Positions 19,519 through 27,925 of a DNA stretch of 64,000 bases are shown here, piece after piece (within the stretch, counting starts at the first letter, position 1; every line of letters starts with the position of its first letter). The translations under genes and the position numbers were made by a program. A model generated the notes under the pieces. It was given only the letters and a program-made list of their open reading frames with translations, did not search any database and was not told the DNA's origin. The stretch comes from Muribaculum intestinale. Lineage in GTDB: Bacteria; Bacteroidota; Bacteroidia; Bacteroidales; Muribaculaceae. The stretch lies in NCBI RefSeq assembly GCF_002201515.1, contig NZ_CP021421.1, positions 124,001-188,000 of the forward strand, given 5' to 3'.

Positions 19519-19679
19519 GCAATCGAGTAAAACGGAATATATGGTTGACGCTGACTATCATGTCATGATTGATCGTGATTGACCGAGCAGTTCGCATTGT
19601 GGATGGCTCGGTTGAATGGTGGAACCTTTTATCCTCCATCATCATAACAGCACTATGCGCAAGGTTCTACAACTCATAA
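19519..19679. other. Non-coding stretch beside module copy B
   Basis: No supported gene. On the minus strand it continues the integrase leader of module copy B, but no integrase start follows; the leader ends in unrelated sequence and then the fragment at 19420. Confidence 0.4.
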
Positions 19680-20035
19680 CGATGTCCTGTTTTTGACCGA
19701 CTTTTTCCGACTTACGTCCGAGTTAGGTTCTCGTAACCCATTGATACTATGTTTTATGCAGCACTAATCGTTACCCAACCGTTACCATTTTGGATTTTAA
19801 AAAAAGTGGGAACGAGTTGGTAACGAATGGCTGTCCGTAGCGGTCTTTTTTCTGTCCGATGACGGTCCTGAGTCGTCATTTTAGGCACGAAAAAAACGCA
19901 GAATTGATTGAAATTCTGCGTTTTAGTCTTGTTTAGACTTTTGTTGGCCGGAACCTTTAGCTCGCTGCAACTCGATTGCAGCAATCTGTCCGACCCGCTA
20001 AGTGGAGCTGGAGGGACTTGTTCCTGACGCTCCAA
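19680..20035 (-). repeat. tmRNA-3'-end integration module, copy B (inverted)
   Basis: Read on the minus strand it shows the att core (aagtccctccagctccactt), GGGTCGGACAGATT, a 25-nt insert relative to copies A and C (gctgcaatcgag...), TCCGGCCAACAAAAGTC, the terminator hairpin (19891-19924) and the integrase leader, nearly identical to copy C through GTAACGGTTGGGTAACG. The integrase gene itself is absent. Orientation is opposite to copies A and C. Confidence 0.75.
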
Positions 20036-20246
20036 ATATAGCTATATCAATTAGTTATAATTGACGAAATTTTAATAGTAACGAGTTAGTAACGAATGTT
20101 GGCACTGCTGCGCACACTGTTCTTCTTGCTCTGATTTGGACGCTTCCAAACCCTATTACAAAATTAGTGAATATTTGGCACTATTCCAACCTTAAAGGTT
20201 CATTTTAAGAAATTTAACCACAATAGTTAAATCTACGTTAAGCCGA
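20036..20246. other. Element end region next to module copy B
   Basis: No gene is visible. Next to the att core it carries the stretch tttggag...aggaacaagtccctcc, which recurs at copy C, so it is the other end of an integrated element. Confidence 0.4.
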
Positions 20247-20951
20247 CTATTCTAACGTGGGCAATATGCTTTCGGGGTGTTCAAGCTCATCAACCAATAC
20301 ATCAACAGTAGTGCATGGCTTGTGACTTTTGTAATCAAAAGAGTGTTCAAAGAATTTACGCAATTTCTGTGCGTTTATCTTTGCCTGATTCTCATTGCCG
20401 ATTGCTTGGAGCAAAGCATATATTCCAGGGTCATTCTTCGTGTATTTGAAATTCGCATATCCGTCATGTTTACGGATCTCGTTTTCGAGTTTGGTTATGT
20501 AGTCTGCACGGGAGATTGCGGCATCAAGATAGACAAAATGCAACAGATACCACAGCTCAAACGCCTCGTTAGTCCACGCCGGATAAATCCCTTTTCTTGA
20601 TGCAAGCTGAATGGCTTCATTGAAATCATTAAAGTCGTCTTTGTCAAACACTACCCAAACGCGGTCGAAAGGTAGTTGCCTTTGGCGTTCAAGCTGTGTC
20701 TTGATGTCGGCAGCACGTTTTACCAGTGCGCAGGTTGAACGACCTTCGCCTACAATTTCTTCGGAACGTACCTCTGAATAGCGGTCTTTAACAAGCTCCT
20801 TGAAATAATTAGGTTCGGTGCGTTCTCCCTCGCAGACTACAAGGAAACGCACAATCTTATCTCTCGTGGCAATTTTACGCTTTTTGGCGGCCTTTGCCTC
20901 GCGCTTCTCCCTTTTGAGTTGCTCGATTTTTGATTTTGGCGGCTGTCCCAT
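20247..20951 (-). CDS. rloB: RloB-like (AbiLii-type) putative nuclease
   Basis: 234 residues. After a lysine-rich start the RloB core begins FLVVCEGERTEPNYFKELVK (about residues 36-55), the glutamate-containing strand of this TOPRIM-like family, followed by VWVVFDKDDF with the acidic DxD-type motif and NEAFELWYLLHF. RloB proteins pair with an RloA ATPase and are found as AbiL-type abortive phage-defence modules. The gene starts 4 bp after rloA. Confidence 0.85.
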   Translation of the reverse strand: MGQPPKSKIEQLKREKREAKAAKKRKIATRDKIVRFLVVCEGERTEPNYFKELVKDRYSEVRSEEIVGEGRSTCALVKRAADIKTQLERQRQLPFDRVWVVFDKDDFNDFNEAIQLASRKGIYPAWTNEAFELWYLLHFVYLDAAISRADYITKLENEIRKHDGYANFKYTKNDPGIYALLQAIGNENQAKINAQKLRKFFEHSFDYKSHKPCTTVDVLVDELEHPESILPTLE

Positions 20952-20955
20952 ATTC

Positions 20956-22155
20956 TCAACTCATAAAAGGTATTGCACCGTATCGTCCATTGATATAATC
21001 CTTTTCAATATTGCGGTCATTGCGCACCTTGTTTCCGGCATCATCACGGAATTCAACCAGTGAATACAATTCAGTTGAATCGGTTTTATCCTTTTCGGTA
21101 AACCAGATCTGATCGCGGCGCAGATATTGGAGATTGAGCAGATTTGTGTCGTGTGTCGCAAAGATAAGTTGCGCTCCGTTGCGGTTAATCTCCCTGTCCA
21201 TGAACAGCCCGATGATTTTGCGTGTAAGGAACGGGTGGAGTTTTGCATCAAGCTCGTCAACCACAAGGATTTTACCTGAAAGAATTGCATCGACAAGTGG
21301 TCCTGCAATTTCAATCATCTTCTTTGTGCCTTCTGATTCCATCTTGTCGGTGGAGAAAGTCCGGACACCTACCATTGTCCCGTCTGCATCATAAAGATTA
21401 TGGACACTTTCTGCCTTCATCTTCATAGCAACTGAATCATCCAACTCTATATCCAGTTCATTGAATCCTAAGTTTGTTTCAGTGAAAAGTTGTTTGATCT
21501 CGGTTGCTCCTTGCTGGTTCAGGAACAACATTTCCAATGTTTTGCCGGCATATTCTTTTCCGTCCATTCCGGAAATATACTCGATGCTCGAAAACCAATC
21601 AAGAATTGATTGCGACAGTTTTCCGTTAAGTTGTGCCACGAGCGACACGAACAAACGGTTTGAAGGCGTAGCATCTTGTTTGCCGTTACCTTCTGCAAAA
21701 CGTGTCTTGGAGATTTTGAACTCATTTCCGCTTCTCAAAAACAGTTCAAATTCTCTTTCGCCCACACGCTTTTCATAAAGCCATTCGGCAAGGATTTCAT
21801 TGGCGGTATAATCAAAGCCATATCTGAATTTGGAGCCGTTCAGAGTGAACTGAATTTCAAAGGATGTGGGTTGTTCCGCCGATGTGAGGTCAAGGCAGAA
21901 TGGTTCTGCATCAAGTTTATCCTTAGGATTGAGTTTGACCGAGTTGAGAAGCACATCACGCATAGCTTTCAATGCTTTCAACACATTGCTTTTACCGCTT
22001 GAGTTTGCCCCGTACATCACGGCGACAGGGAGCAATTCCTCATCACAAGACTTTACTACGGCTTCGGACAGCTCCTGAATTGAAGCAGCCTCCATGCTTA
22101 AAGTCATTTCATCTCTGAATGATCTGAAATTTTTGAATGTAAAGTTGACTAACAT
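20956..22155 (-). CDS. rloA: RloA-like (AbiLi-type) AAA/ABC ATPase
   Basis: 399 residues of the SMC/OLD-like ABC ATPase type. It starts MLVNFTFKNFRSFRDEMTLS, has Walker A YGANSSGKSN (about residue 49), a Walker B region KILVVDELDAKLHP (about 296) and the late motif IFATHDTNLL. This is the standard partner of RloB in AbiL-like defence. It is expected to sense infection and control the nuclease; the trigger is unknown. Promoter at 22175. Confidence 0.87.
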   Translation of the reverse strand: MLVNFTFKNFRSFRDEMTLSMEAASIQELSEAVVKSCDEELLPVAVMYGANSSGKSNVLKALKAMRDVLLNSVKLNPKDKLDAEPFCLDLTSAEQPTSFEIQFTLNGSKFRYGFDYTANEILAEWLYEKRVGEREFELFLRSGNEFKISKTRFAEGNGKQDATPSNRLFVSLVAQLNGKLSQSILDWFSSIEYISGMDGKEYAGKTLEMLFLNQQGATEIKQLFTETNLGFNELDIELDDSVAMKMKAESVHNLYDADGTMVGVRTFSTDKMESEGTKKMIEIAGPLVDAILSGKILVVDELDAKLHPFLTRKIIGLFMDREINRNGAQLIFATHDTNLLNLQYLRRDQIWFTEKDKTDSTELYSLVEFRDDAGNKVRNDRNIEKDYINGRYGAIPFMS

Positions 22156-22174
22156 ACTCTATCGTGATTTTCTG

Positions 22175-22182
22175 CAAAGATA
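22175..22182 (-). promoter_or_regulatory. -7 box of the rloA-rloB operon
   Basis: TATCTTTG on the minus strand, 19 bp before the rloA start, so the leader is nearly absent. The pair thus has its own promoter and would stay expressed in either orientation of the segment. Confidence 0.6.
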
Positions 22183-22249
22183 ACAATAAAATTTCATCCA
22201 GAGTTTGTTATGTGAGAAAAATTCTCAAATATTTAATTCTGCCGGCTAT

Positions 22250-22377
22250 TTATGGGGTATCGGAAAGAGTTACGGCGGCGGGAGTTGTCGCCGTATAGCC
22301 GTCAAAAGACAACGGGCTGCGCCTGATGTCCATTGACCGCTGTACGGCTATGGGCAAAGGCTGAAATTCGGTTCTCT
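22250..22377 (-). pseudogene. C-terminal gene fragment of unknown family, cut by IS21
   Basis: A frame of about 41 residues (KRTEFQPLPIAVQRS..., ending TLSDTP) enters from the IS21 end and stops at 22250. The gene body is not in the window. Family not recognised. Confidence 0.3.
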
Positions 22378-22492
22378 TGCATCTAACATTTGAAAAGGGA
22401 CCCAGGTAGAGCAATTGAAAAGGGACCCACCCCATGGGTAAGTTCAACCGGATATCGTTGATTAGAAAGAACGACATCAACGATTCCACAAA

Positions 22493-24094
22493 ATGCTACA
22501 CATGGAGGAAAAAACATCCATTATTCTGTCTCATCGCCGCGAGGGGATGAGCATCCGCGAGATAGCGCGCCGCAACGGCATGAGCCGCAAGACCGTGCGC
22601 AAGTATCTGCGCGAGTTCGAGAGAGAGGCCGGCCCGTCACCGACAGAGCGGGAGGTTGACGATTATCTGCTGACCAGGCCGAAGTATGACAGCAGCGGAC
22701 GCGTCAGGCGTGTTGTGACCGATGATGTCCGCCGTCGCATCGATGGTTTTATCGCCCGCAACCGGGAGAACGTCGCTGCCGGATTGCACAAGCAGCAGAT
22801 GCGCAAGCTCGATATGTGGCGACGTCTTCAGGACGATGGCGTGCGTATCGCCTATTCCACAGTATGTCAGTATGTCCGTGCGCTGGAGGCAGCGCCGAAG
22901 TCGCAAGAAAAGCCTGCAAAGGCATATATCCGTCAGGACTATGAGCCTGGATTCCGTTGCGAGTTCGACTGGGGCGTGCTTACCCTGTGGATCGGTGGAG
23001 TCAGGACTCGCCTTCACATGGCGGTATTCACCCTCGACCACAGCAATATGCGCAAGGCATATCTGTTTTCGCGCGAAGATACCCTGGCTCTTATGGAAGC
23101 CCACCGCAACTGCTTCCGGGAGTTGGGGGGCACCCCGCGCGTGATGGCCTATGACAACATGCGTACCGCCGTAAAGAAGTTCCTCGGGCGCGACCGCGAG
23201 CACACGGATGCGCTGCTGCGCATGGAGGTACACTACTGTTTCACACCCCATTTCTGCAACCCTCGCTCGGGATGGGAAAAAGGCAAGGTGGAACGTTCGG
23301 TGGAATATATCCGGCGTCGTGCATTCTCGTTCGAGGTCCGGTTTGACTCCCTGGATGCCGCGCAGACGCATCTGGCGGCAGTCTGCGACAGGCTCAACAC
23401 AGAGGCGTCCAACATGTCGGCGGAAGAAAAACGCCTGCGCATACAGGCCGATCTGGCGGCGCTACGTCCGTTGGACCACGGTGACATCGGCTGCTTCGAG
23501 CAGCGGCTGTACCGCGTCGGAAAGTATTCAACGATAACCGTTGACGGAGTGCACTACTCTGTGCCCGACCGTCTGGTGGGCTCGCAGGTGGCGGTAAAGC
23601 TGTATTCCGAGCGCATCGTGGTGCTTTACGGACGCGACAAGGTGGCCAATCATGCCCGAAGCCGACGCTCCGGCGACTGGGTCATCGACCTGATGCATTA
23701 TCTGGGTACATTCCTGCGCAAACCGGCCGCTCTGGGGCGGTCTGTGGCTCTGCAACAGGTACATCCGTCGGTGGCGGCGCTTTACCGCGAACACTTCCGC
23801 GAGTCTCCGCGAAGCTTCATAGAACTGCTTGTGTTCACCCGCGACAACAATCTGGCATACACTGACATCGTCCGTGCCGCCACAAGTCTTTCGTCCCGCG
23901 GGCTCCAGCGCCTCTCATCTGAACAGATACAGGCTCAGATGATCTCGGCGGAAGGACATATGCAGTCAACCGCCGATATCGCGGCAACGAACGTTCCCGA
24001 CCCGCAACAGGCTGAAATAGAAAGTTCGGCAAGCCATACCCTTGACATGCTTTCATCATTTATGGAATATACCCGCGCATCGCAGGCAGACTGA
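22493..24094 (+). CDS. istA: IstA, IS21-family transposase (copy 2)
   Basis: 533 residues, identical in protein sequence to copy 1 with the same HTH and DDE motifs. Identity implies recent duplication or gene conversion, and offers long homology for recombination with the inverted copy. Confidence 0.95.
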   Translation: MLHMEEKTSIILSHRREGMSIREIARRNGMSRKTVRKYLREFEREAGPSPTEREVDDYLLTRPKYDSSGRVRRVVTDDVRRRIDGFIARNRENVAAGLHKQQMRKLDMWRRLQDDGVRIAYSTVCQYVRALEAAPKSQEKPAKAYIRQDYEPGFRCEFDWGVLTLWIGGVRTRLHMAVFTLDHSNMRKAYLFSREDTLALMEAHRNCFRELGGTPRVMAYDNMRTAVKKFLGRDREHTDALLRMEVHYCFTPHFCNPRSGWEKGKVERSVEYIRRRAFSFEVRFDSLDAAQTHLAAVCDRLNTEASNMSAEEKRLRIQADLAALRPLDHGDIGCFEQRLYRVGKYSTITVDGVHYSVPDRLVGSQVAVKLYSERIVVLYGRDKVANHARSRRSGDWVIDLMHYLGTFLRKPAALGRSVALQQVHPSVAALYREHFRESPRSFIELLVFTRDNNLAYTDIVRAATSLSSRGLQRLSSEQIQAQMISAEGHMQSTADIAATNVPDPQQAEIESSASHTLDMLSSFMEYTRASQAD

Positions 24095-24125
24095 ATACCC
24101 CCCCAAAAAACAACCAATACACTGA

Positions 24126-24914
24126 ATGACAATGACAGACATACATGAAACAGACCGTGACGGACTTCGGGAGCTCATTCGCTCATGCGCTTTCGACCTT
24201 AAACTCCCGCTTGTGCGGCGCGACATCGACCTGCTTATACAGCAGAGCGCCGACGAACAATGGAACCTATGGCGGTTTACAGCCGAACTGCTCCGGCGCG
24301 AAAAAGAGAACCGCTCTGAAAACCAGCGCCGTCACCGCATCAAAAACGCAGGGTTCCCGCAACTTCGCTATCTTAACGAAATCGACACCGACGCTCTGCC
24401 CGCCGATGCCCGGAAAGCGCTCCCGACACTCGAGACACTCGACTTCATCAAAAACGGACGCAACCTCATTCTATACGGCAATCCCGGAACAGGCAAGACT
24501 CATCTGGCGACAGCTCTCGGTATCGCCGCATGTAATGCCGGACACTCGGTGCTGTTCACATCCGTGCCAAGACTGCTCACGCAGATACGCGAGTGCCGCA
24601 ACGCTTTGACACTCCGGTCGCTGGAAAACAAGTTCGAGAGATACGACATGGTCATCTGTGATGAGTTCGGATACGTCTCCTGCGACAAGGCCGGCGCAGA
24701 GATGCTCTTTAACCATCTCTCCCTCCGCACCGACAAGAAGACGACCGTCGTCACAACCAATCTCGCCTTCAACCGCTGGAACGAGATTATTGACGACAAA
24801 GTACTGGTCACCGCAATGGTAGACCGCCTGACCCACAAGGCTATACTGCTTAACATGACAGGCAAATCATACCGCATGAAAGAAACTCAGGAAATGATGA
24901 CAATGATTCGGTAA
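24126..24914 (+). CDS. istB: IstB, IS21-family helper ATPase, C-terminus replaced
   Basis: Identical to copy 1 up to QEMMT, after which the inserted IS4-like element supplies three new residues (MIR) and a stop, in place of QQI. The total stays 262 residues, with all ATPase motifs intact, so the protein may still work, but the downstream IS end is now 1.4 kb further away. Confidence 0.92.
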   Translation: MTMTDIHETDRDGLRELIRSCAFDLKLPLVRRDIDLLIQQSADEQWNLWRFTAELLRREKENRSENQRRHRIKNAGFPQLRYLNEIDTDALPADARKALPTLETLDFIKNGRNLILYGNPGTGKTHLATALGIAACNAGHSVLFTSVPRLLTQIRECRNALTLRSLENKFERYDMVICDEFGYVSCDKAGAEMLFNHLSLRTDKKTTVVTTNLAFNRWNEIIDDKVLVTAMVDRLTHKAILLNMTGKSYRMKETQEMMTMIR

Positions 24915-26269
24915 AATTTGAGGTTGTTCAGCCTTGGCTAAGCCGCTAACTGAGCCAATCGATGATTTATTTTCTGAATTATTTTGAGATGCGGAGATTT
25001 TCCGCAAGTCGAAATAATTGTTGAGGCGAGATAAGATTCAAACATAAGCCGCTTGAACTGCGCTACCGAAAGATCCGGATAATCCTTCCTTATGACCTCT
25101 TTGCAGACATTGAGGGCTGTGAAGGAAAGATTGAACGCAAAGTCAAGCCGGGCTTTGTCGCGGGTCTGCTGTGACTGAAGTCCGGTGAACTGCTTGGCAT
25201 CGCGTATGCCGAACTCAATCTGAAAGCGGGTGCGGTAGAAACCGATGATCTTTTCAGGCCTCATGTCGGTGTCGGTAGAGAAGTAAAGAAGAGACTCTCC
25301 GTTTTCAACCGGACAGACCACGATACGGATGTCGCGTTTCAATGCCCTCGAATGTACGACCGCCGTGTGACATCGGGTTTTGTTTCCTTTGGAATCCTCA
25401 TATATGAATGAAGTGAACACGGACATATCAAGGTTGGAGAAATCCACTTTCTCTCCATACTTTTTCTTTCTGCCGCGTCTTCGCGGGGCGGAGGAATCCG
25501 GTATGGCCAGATACCTCAGATATGAATTGGCACGTAATCTCCCGACAAATCGGAATCCCATGCCAATCACTTCATTTACAAACTCATATTTGGAGAAAAA
25601 TGCATCTGCGACCAGAATATCCGTCAGTGAAAGCAGCTCAGTAGCCTTTGACCTGACAAGTGCCACATACCAGTCAAGCATTGACATTTGTTTCTCGGAT
25701 TCAAGAGTCCTGAAGTCCGGTGACTGGACAGCACCGAGCATCACGCATGTATGTTTACTCAGACTTATTGCTCCAATTGCCATTATCTCCAGACCGCGTT
25801 TCACACGTTGTGCCACCCCTGACCAGAAACGGCCTATGCCATACGTCAGTCTGCCTGCTTTTGAAATGAACGACGGATCGATTGCCACTGCCATGTCATC
25901 GGTCGGTCCAAAACAATCCTGCGCCATACCTATGTTGACTTTCATCCAGTCTACGGATGTCTTGAAATTGGAGGCAAAGGTCTTGGCTGTACGACCGCCA
26001 TAGCGCGACAGCCGGGTAAAATTGACTTTGCCCGGAATCAACGCTACAGTGCGTATTGTTAAAATCAGCCAGTTGAGGAACCTTTTGCTCATCTTGGTTG
26101 TAGTATTTTCAAATACCGACTTACACCGAAAGGTGAAGTCTTTGAGAATCGCCAATACGTTCATACGCTAAGTTTTTTATAATGAACGATTTGGCGATTC
26201 ATTTGTATTTGATAATTCGTTATATTAACTTAAGTTTCAACTACTTCGGTAATTTTTACCGAATCATTG
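24901..26269 (-). mobile_element. IS4-like insertion sequence (1369 bp)
   Basis: Perfect 16-bp terminal inverted repeats (CAATGATTCGGTAAAA) and a 6-bp target duplication tgatga (24895-24900 and 26270-26275). Joining the flanks restores istB exactly as in copy 1, which proves both boundaries. Confidence 0.93.
24938..26164 (-). CDS. IS4-like DDE transposase
   Basis: 408 residues. Catalytic region: VAIDPSFISKAGR (first Asp), ILVADAFFSKYEF (second Asp) and the C-terminal YRTRFQIEFGIRDAK, which fits the IS4 signature Y-(2)-R-(3)-E-(6)-K exactly. It appears intact. The exact IS4 subgroup (or the related IS1380) is not determined. Confidence 0.85.
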   Translation of the reverse strand: MNVLAILKDFTFRCKSVFENTTTKMSKRFLNWLILTIRTVALIPGKVNFTRLSRYGGRTAKTFASNFKTSVDWMKVNIGMAQDCFGPTDDMAVAIDPSFISKAGRLTYGIGRFWSGVAQRVKRGLEIMAIGAISLSKHTCVMLGAVQSPDFRTLESEKQMSMLDWYVALVRSKATELLSLTDILVADAFFSKYEFVNEVIGMGFRFVGRLRANSYLRYLAIPDSSAPRRRGRKKKYGEKVDFSNLDMSVFTSFIYEDSKGNKTRCHTAVVHSRALKRDIRIVVCPVENGESLLYFSTDTDMRPEKIIGFYRTRFQIEFGIRDAKQFTGLQSQQTRDKARLDFAFNLSFTALNVCKEVIRKDYPDLSVAQFKRLMFESYLASTIISTCGKSPHLKIIQKINHRLAQLAA

Positions 26270-26363
26270 TGATGACTCAACAAATATAATTATCTTTGCA
26301 TCCCCATCCCGGGTGGTCCCCTTTTCAAATGCTATCCGGGTCCCTTTTCAAATGTTAGATACA

Positions 26364-26462
26364 GGTAGAGTTGAGTGCCCACTGCATTTGGGGAGTGGTG
26401 AGCGGGCGAAGTCGCCCACTCATTTCCACTATATGCTGTTGCTTTTTATTGCGAGGTTTCAT
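26364..26462 (-). pseudogene. PcfJ-like protein, N-terminal stub
   Basis: A frame starting at 26462 (MKPRNKKQQHIVEMSGRL, then RPLTTPQMQWALN) resembles the N-terminus of PcfJ-like proteins of conjugative elements. After about 33 residues it runs into the IS21 end. It starts 16 bp after the pcfK stop, the arrangement expected for pcfK-pcfJ. The rest of the gene is not in the window. Confidence 0.6.
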
Positions 26463-26478
26463 AATCTTTTGGGGGTGT

Positions 26479-26928
26479 TTAGAGTTCATCAAATAGGTTG
26501 GGGATAGTGTCAATCTCTGCTTCGGCTTTGGGAGCGGTGGCGGTCGGCTTGGGTTGAGCCTTCGGCTGAGATTGTCTGCGGAGTTCTCGGAGTTGTTCCT
26601 GCTTGAACTGCTCCATAGCCTGCTCTTTGAGCGTGGCTTTGTCTTCCTCGGTGAGTTGGTCTTTGGAGATTACCACCTTGCAGTTGATGGGTTTGCCGAT
26701 TTCCTCTGCGGTACAATCGCCATCCCAATAATGGGTCGCAAGCGAAAATACCTCATCGTTGGTCATTACGCTGACACCCTGACGTTTGACTTCGTTCAGT
26801 ATGAACTGACAGCACTCGGAAAGGGACTTAGATGGGTCTGCATAGCGGATAGCAAACAGATTGTCGCTCTCTGCACGGCTATCGAGATATTTGCGGATAG
26901 CCTCGATAAAATTCTCAGATGATTTCAT
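26479..26928 (-). CDS. PcfK-like protein
   Basis: 149 residues from MKSSENFIEAIRKYL at 26928 (the frame is open further upstream, into the next gene's end). The conserved part SLSECCQFILNEVKRQG...NDEVFSLATHYWDED-like (here YWDGD) matches the PcfK family, common on conjugative and integrative elements of Bacteroidetes with PcfJ. The C-terminus is a Gln/Lys/Pro/Ala-rich linker ending in an acidic NLFDEL. Function unknown; it marks this as conjugative-element DNA. Confidence 0.75.
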   Translation of the reverse strand: MKSSENFIEAIRKYLDSRAESDNLFAIRYADPSKSLSECCQFILNEVKRQGVSVMTNDEVFSLATHYWDGDCTAEEIGKPINCKVVISKDQLTEEDKATLKEQAMEQFKQEQLRELRRQSQPKAQPKPTATAPKAEAEIDTIPNLFDEL

Positions 26929-26939
26929 AGTCGTATATT

Positions 26940-27152
26940 TTAGAAAGTTAATACCCAATAAATTATCAGTATTGCGGTTATGAGGGATATTACCCAGCCC
27001 GCACCTCGGATTACAGGTCTGACTATCGCCCACACCAGAGTTCCGATTATTGCTCCGATGATGATTGCCACCACCTTTGCAACCTTTTTTATTTGGTTGA
27101 ACCTGAGGCTTTGAGCTTCGCTTTGACCTTTTATGTGGCTGTTTGTTTTCAT
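26940..27152 (-). CDS. Small membrane protein of the conjugative element
   Basis: 70 residues: a basic N-terminus (QIKKVAKVV) followed by two hydrophobic segments (about 28-45 and 52-70), ending WVLTF. It lies 11 bp before pcfK on the same strand, which supports reality. No known family recognised. Confidence 0.5.
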   Translation of the reverse strand: MKTNSHIKGQSEAQSLRFNQIKKVAKVVAIIIGAIIGTLVWAIVRPVIRGAGWVISLITAILIIYWVLTF

Positions 27153-27185
27153 CGTTGCGACTTTTTTTTATTTGTATATCACCAT

Positions 27186-27347
27186 CGGTTTTCGCTTGCT
27201 TGACACCTCAAAGGCGTGTGGTGAGCAGAGGGGATGTTCGCCTTTGACGGAAAAATACAAGCCGCAGGTCTGGAGATTTTTCAGTCAAAAGGTATCAGAA
27301 TATCCCCGGCACCACACGTTCCCCAATGGCAAGCAAGTTGAAAATCG
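27186..27347. repeat. Long imperfect hairpin (about 160 nt)
   Basis: The two halves pair in ordered blocks: cggttttc/gaaaatcg, gcttgcttg/caagcaag, cgtgtggtg/caccacacg, ggggat/atcccc and cctttgac.gaaaaat / attttt.agtcaaaagg, around a loop acaagccgcaggtctggag. This could be a MITE relic, an oriT structure or a structured RNA. Confidence 0.6.
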
Positions 27348-27471
27348 TTGTTGATTAGACAATAACAGGAGCCACGACTCCGGCACGGTGAAAACATACA
27401 GCTACATAATCTCTCGGAAATCTTATTGAAAGTAATTTCTCAATAATAATCTTAATAGAAATGGAACTGAG

Positions 27472-27545
27472 CGACATGACCAGCATAGTCTGCGAAGGAC
27501 AGCCGACGAAGGAAGACTGTTCTCCGCAGTCTATGCCGAGTGTCG
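27472..27545. repeat. Imperfect hairpin (74 nt)
   Basis: Arms cgaca/tgtcg, gcatag(t)ctgcg / (c)cgcag(t)ctatgc and ggacag/ctgttct pair in order around a short loop. Confidence 0.5.
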
Positions 27546-27712
27546 CAGTGTCAAAGCGGCAAGTGAGGGAACGGTCGTAAAAATCCTTATTCAGCAACGG
27601 CGAAAAAGGACACGGATGAACGGCATAAAGTCTCAGAGGTACAAGCAGCGTCTCCGATGCTTACCTCGGAGGCGTTGACGTTTATCGGTGTTCCGCCGTT
27701 GCCAATAGGCGC

Positions 27713-27765
27713 GATGCGGTCGTAAGGTGTCAGTGGCTCGTCCACCGTCACCTTACGACCGCATC
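27713..27765. repeat. Perfect 17-bp inverted repeat
   Basis: Arms gatgcggtcgtaaggtg (27713-27729) and its exact complement (27749-27765) with a 19-nt spacer. It lacks a T-run, so a protein-binding or nicking site is more likely than a terminator. Confidence 0.6.
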
Positions 27766-27850
27766 ACTCCGCCAACACGGCAGTCCGCTCGACCTCTTGC
27801 CGGTCGCCGTATCTCATGCAGCCATTCACAAGTAAATTCCTCTTTGTTGA

Positions 27851-27900
27851 AAAAATGTTCGGTTTCGTGTACAGAAAACCGAACATTTTTATTACCTTTG
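27851..27900 (+). promoter_or_regulatory. Promoter and palindromic operator of abiEi-abiEii
   Basis: A perfect 15-bp inverted repeat aaaaatgttcggttt (27851-27865; complement at 27876-27890; 10-nt spacer) abuts the -7 box TACCTTTG (27893-27900), so it covers the spacer and -33 region. AbiEi antitoxins are known to bind inverted repeats in their own promoter; this dyad is the obvious candidate here. Confidence 0.7.
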
Positions 27901-27925
27901 CAATTGAAATATAAAACGATAAGAC

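Larger units (their letters stand above)
22378..26363 (+). mobile_element. IS21-family insertion sequence, copy 2, interrupted by an IS4-like element
   Basis: Same ends as copy 1 (TGCATCTAAC at 22378; the complement of TGTATCTAAC ending at 26363) but inverted in direction. An IS4-like element sits in the last codons of istB. Without the 1369-bp insert and its 6-bp duplicate the length is 2611 bp, equal to copy 1. It interrupts pcfJ on its right side. Confidence 0.92.
27153..27850. other. Hairpin-rich non-coding block between pcfK-side genes and abiE
   Basis: About 700 bp with no supported gene between divergent gene groups. It contains three strong dyads listed separately. Short open frames such as 27461-27583 have no ribosome-site or family support. 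A transfer origin or regulatory RNAs are possible uses. Confidence 0.5.

Noticed and set aside
16689-26363. Target-site duplications flanking the IS21 copies
   Set aside because: I compared all flanks in present and re-inverted pairings and found no 4-8 bp match, so none is claimed.
27461-27583. Possible 40-residue gene in the hairpin-rich block
   Set aside because: Most of it is one arm-loop-arm hairpin, no ribosome-site or homology signal; treated as non-coding.
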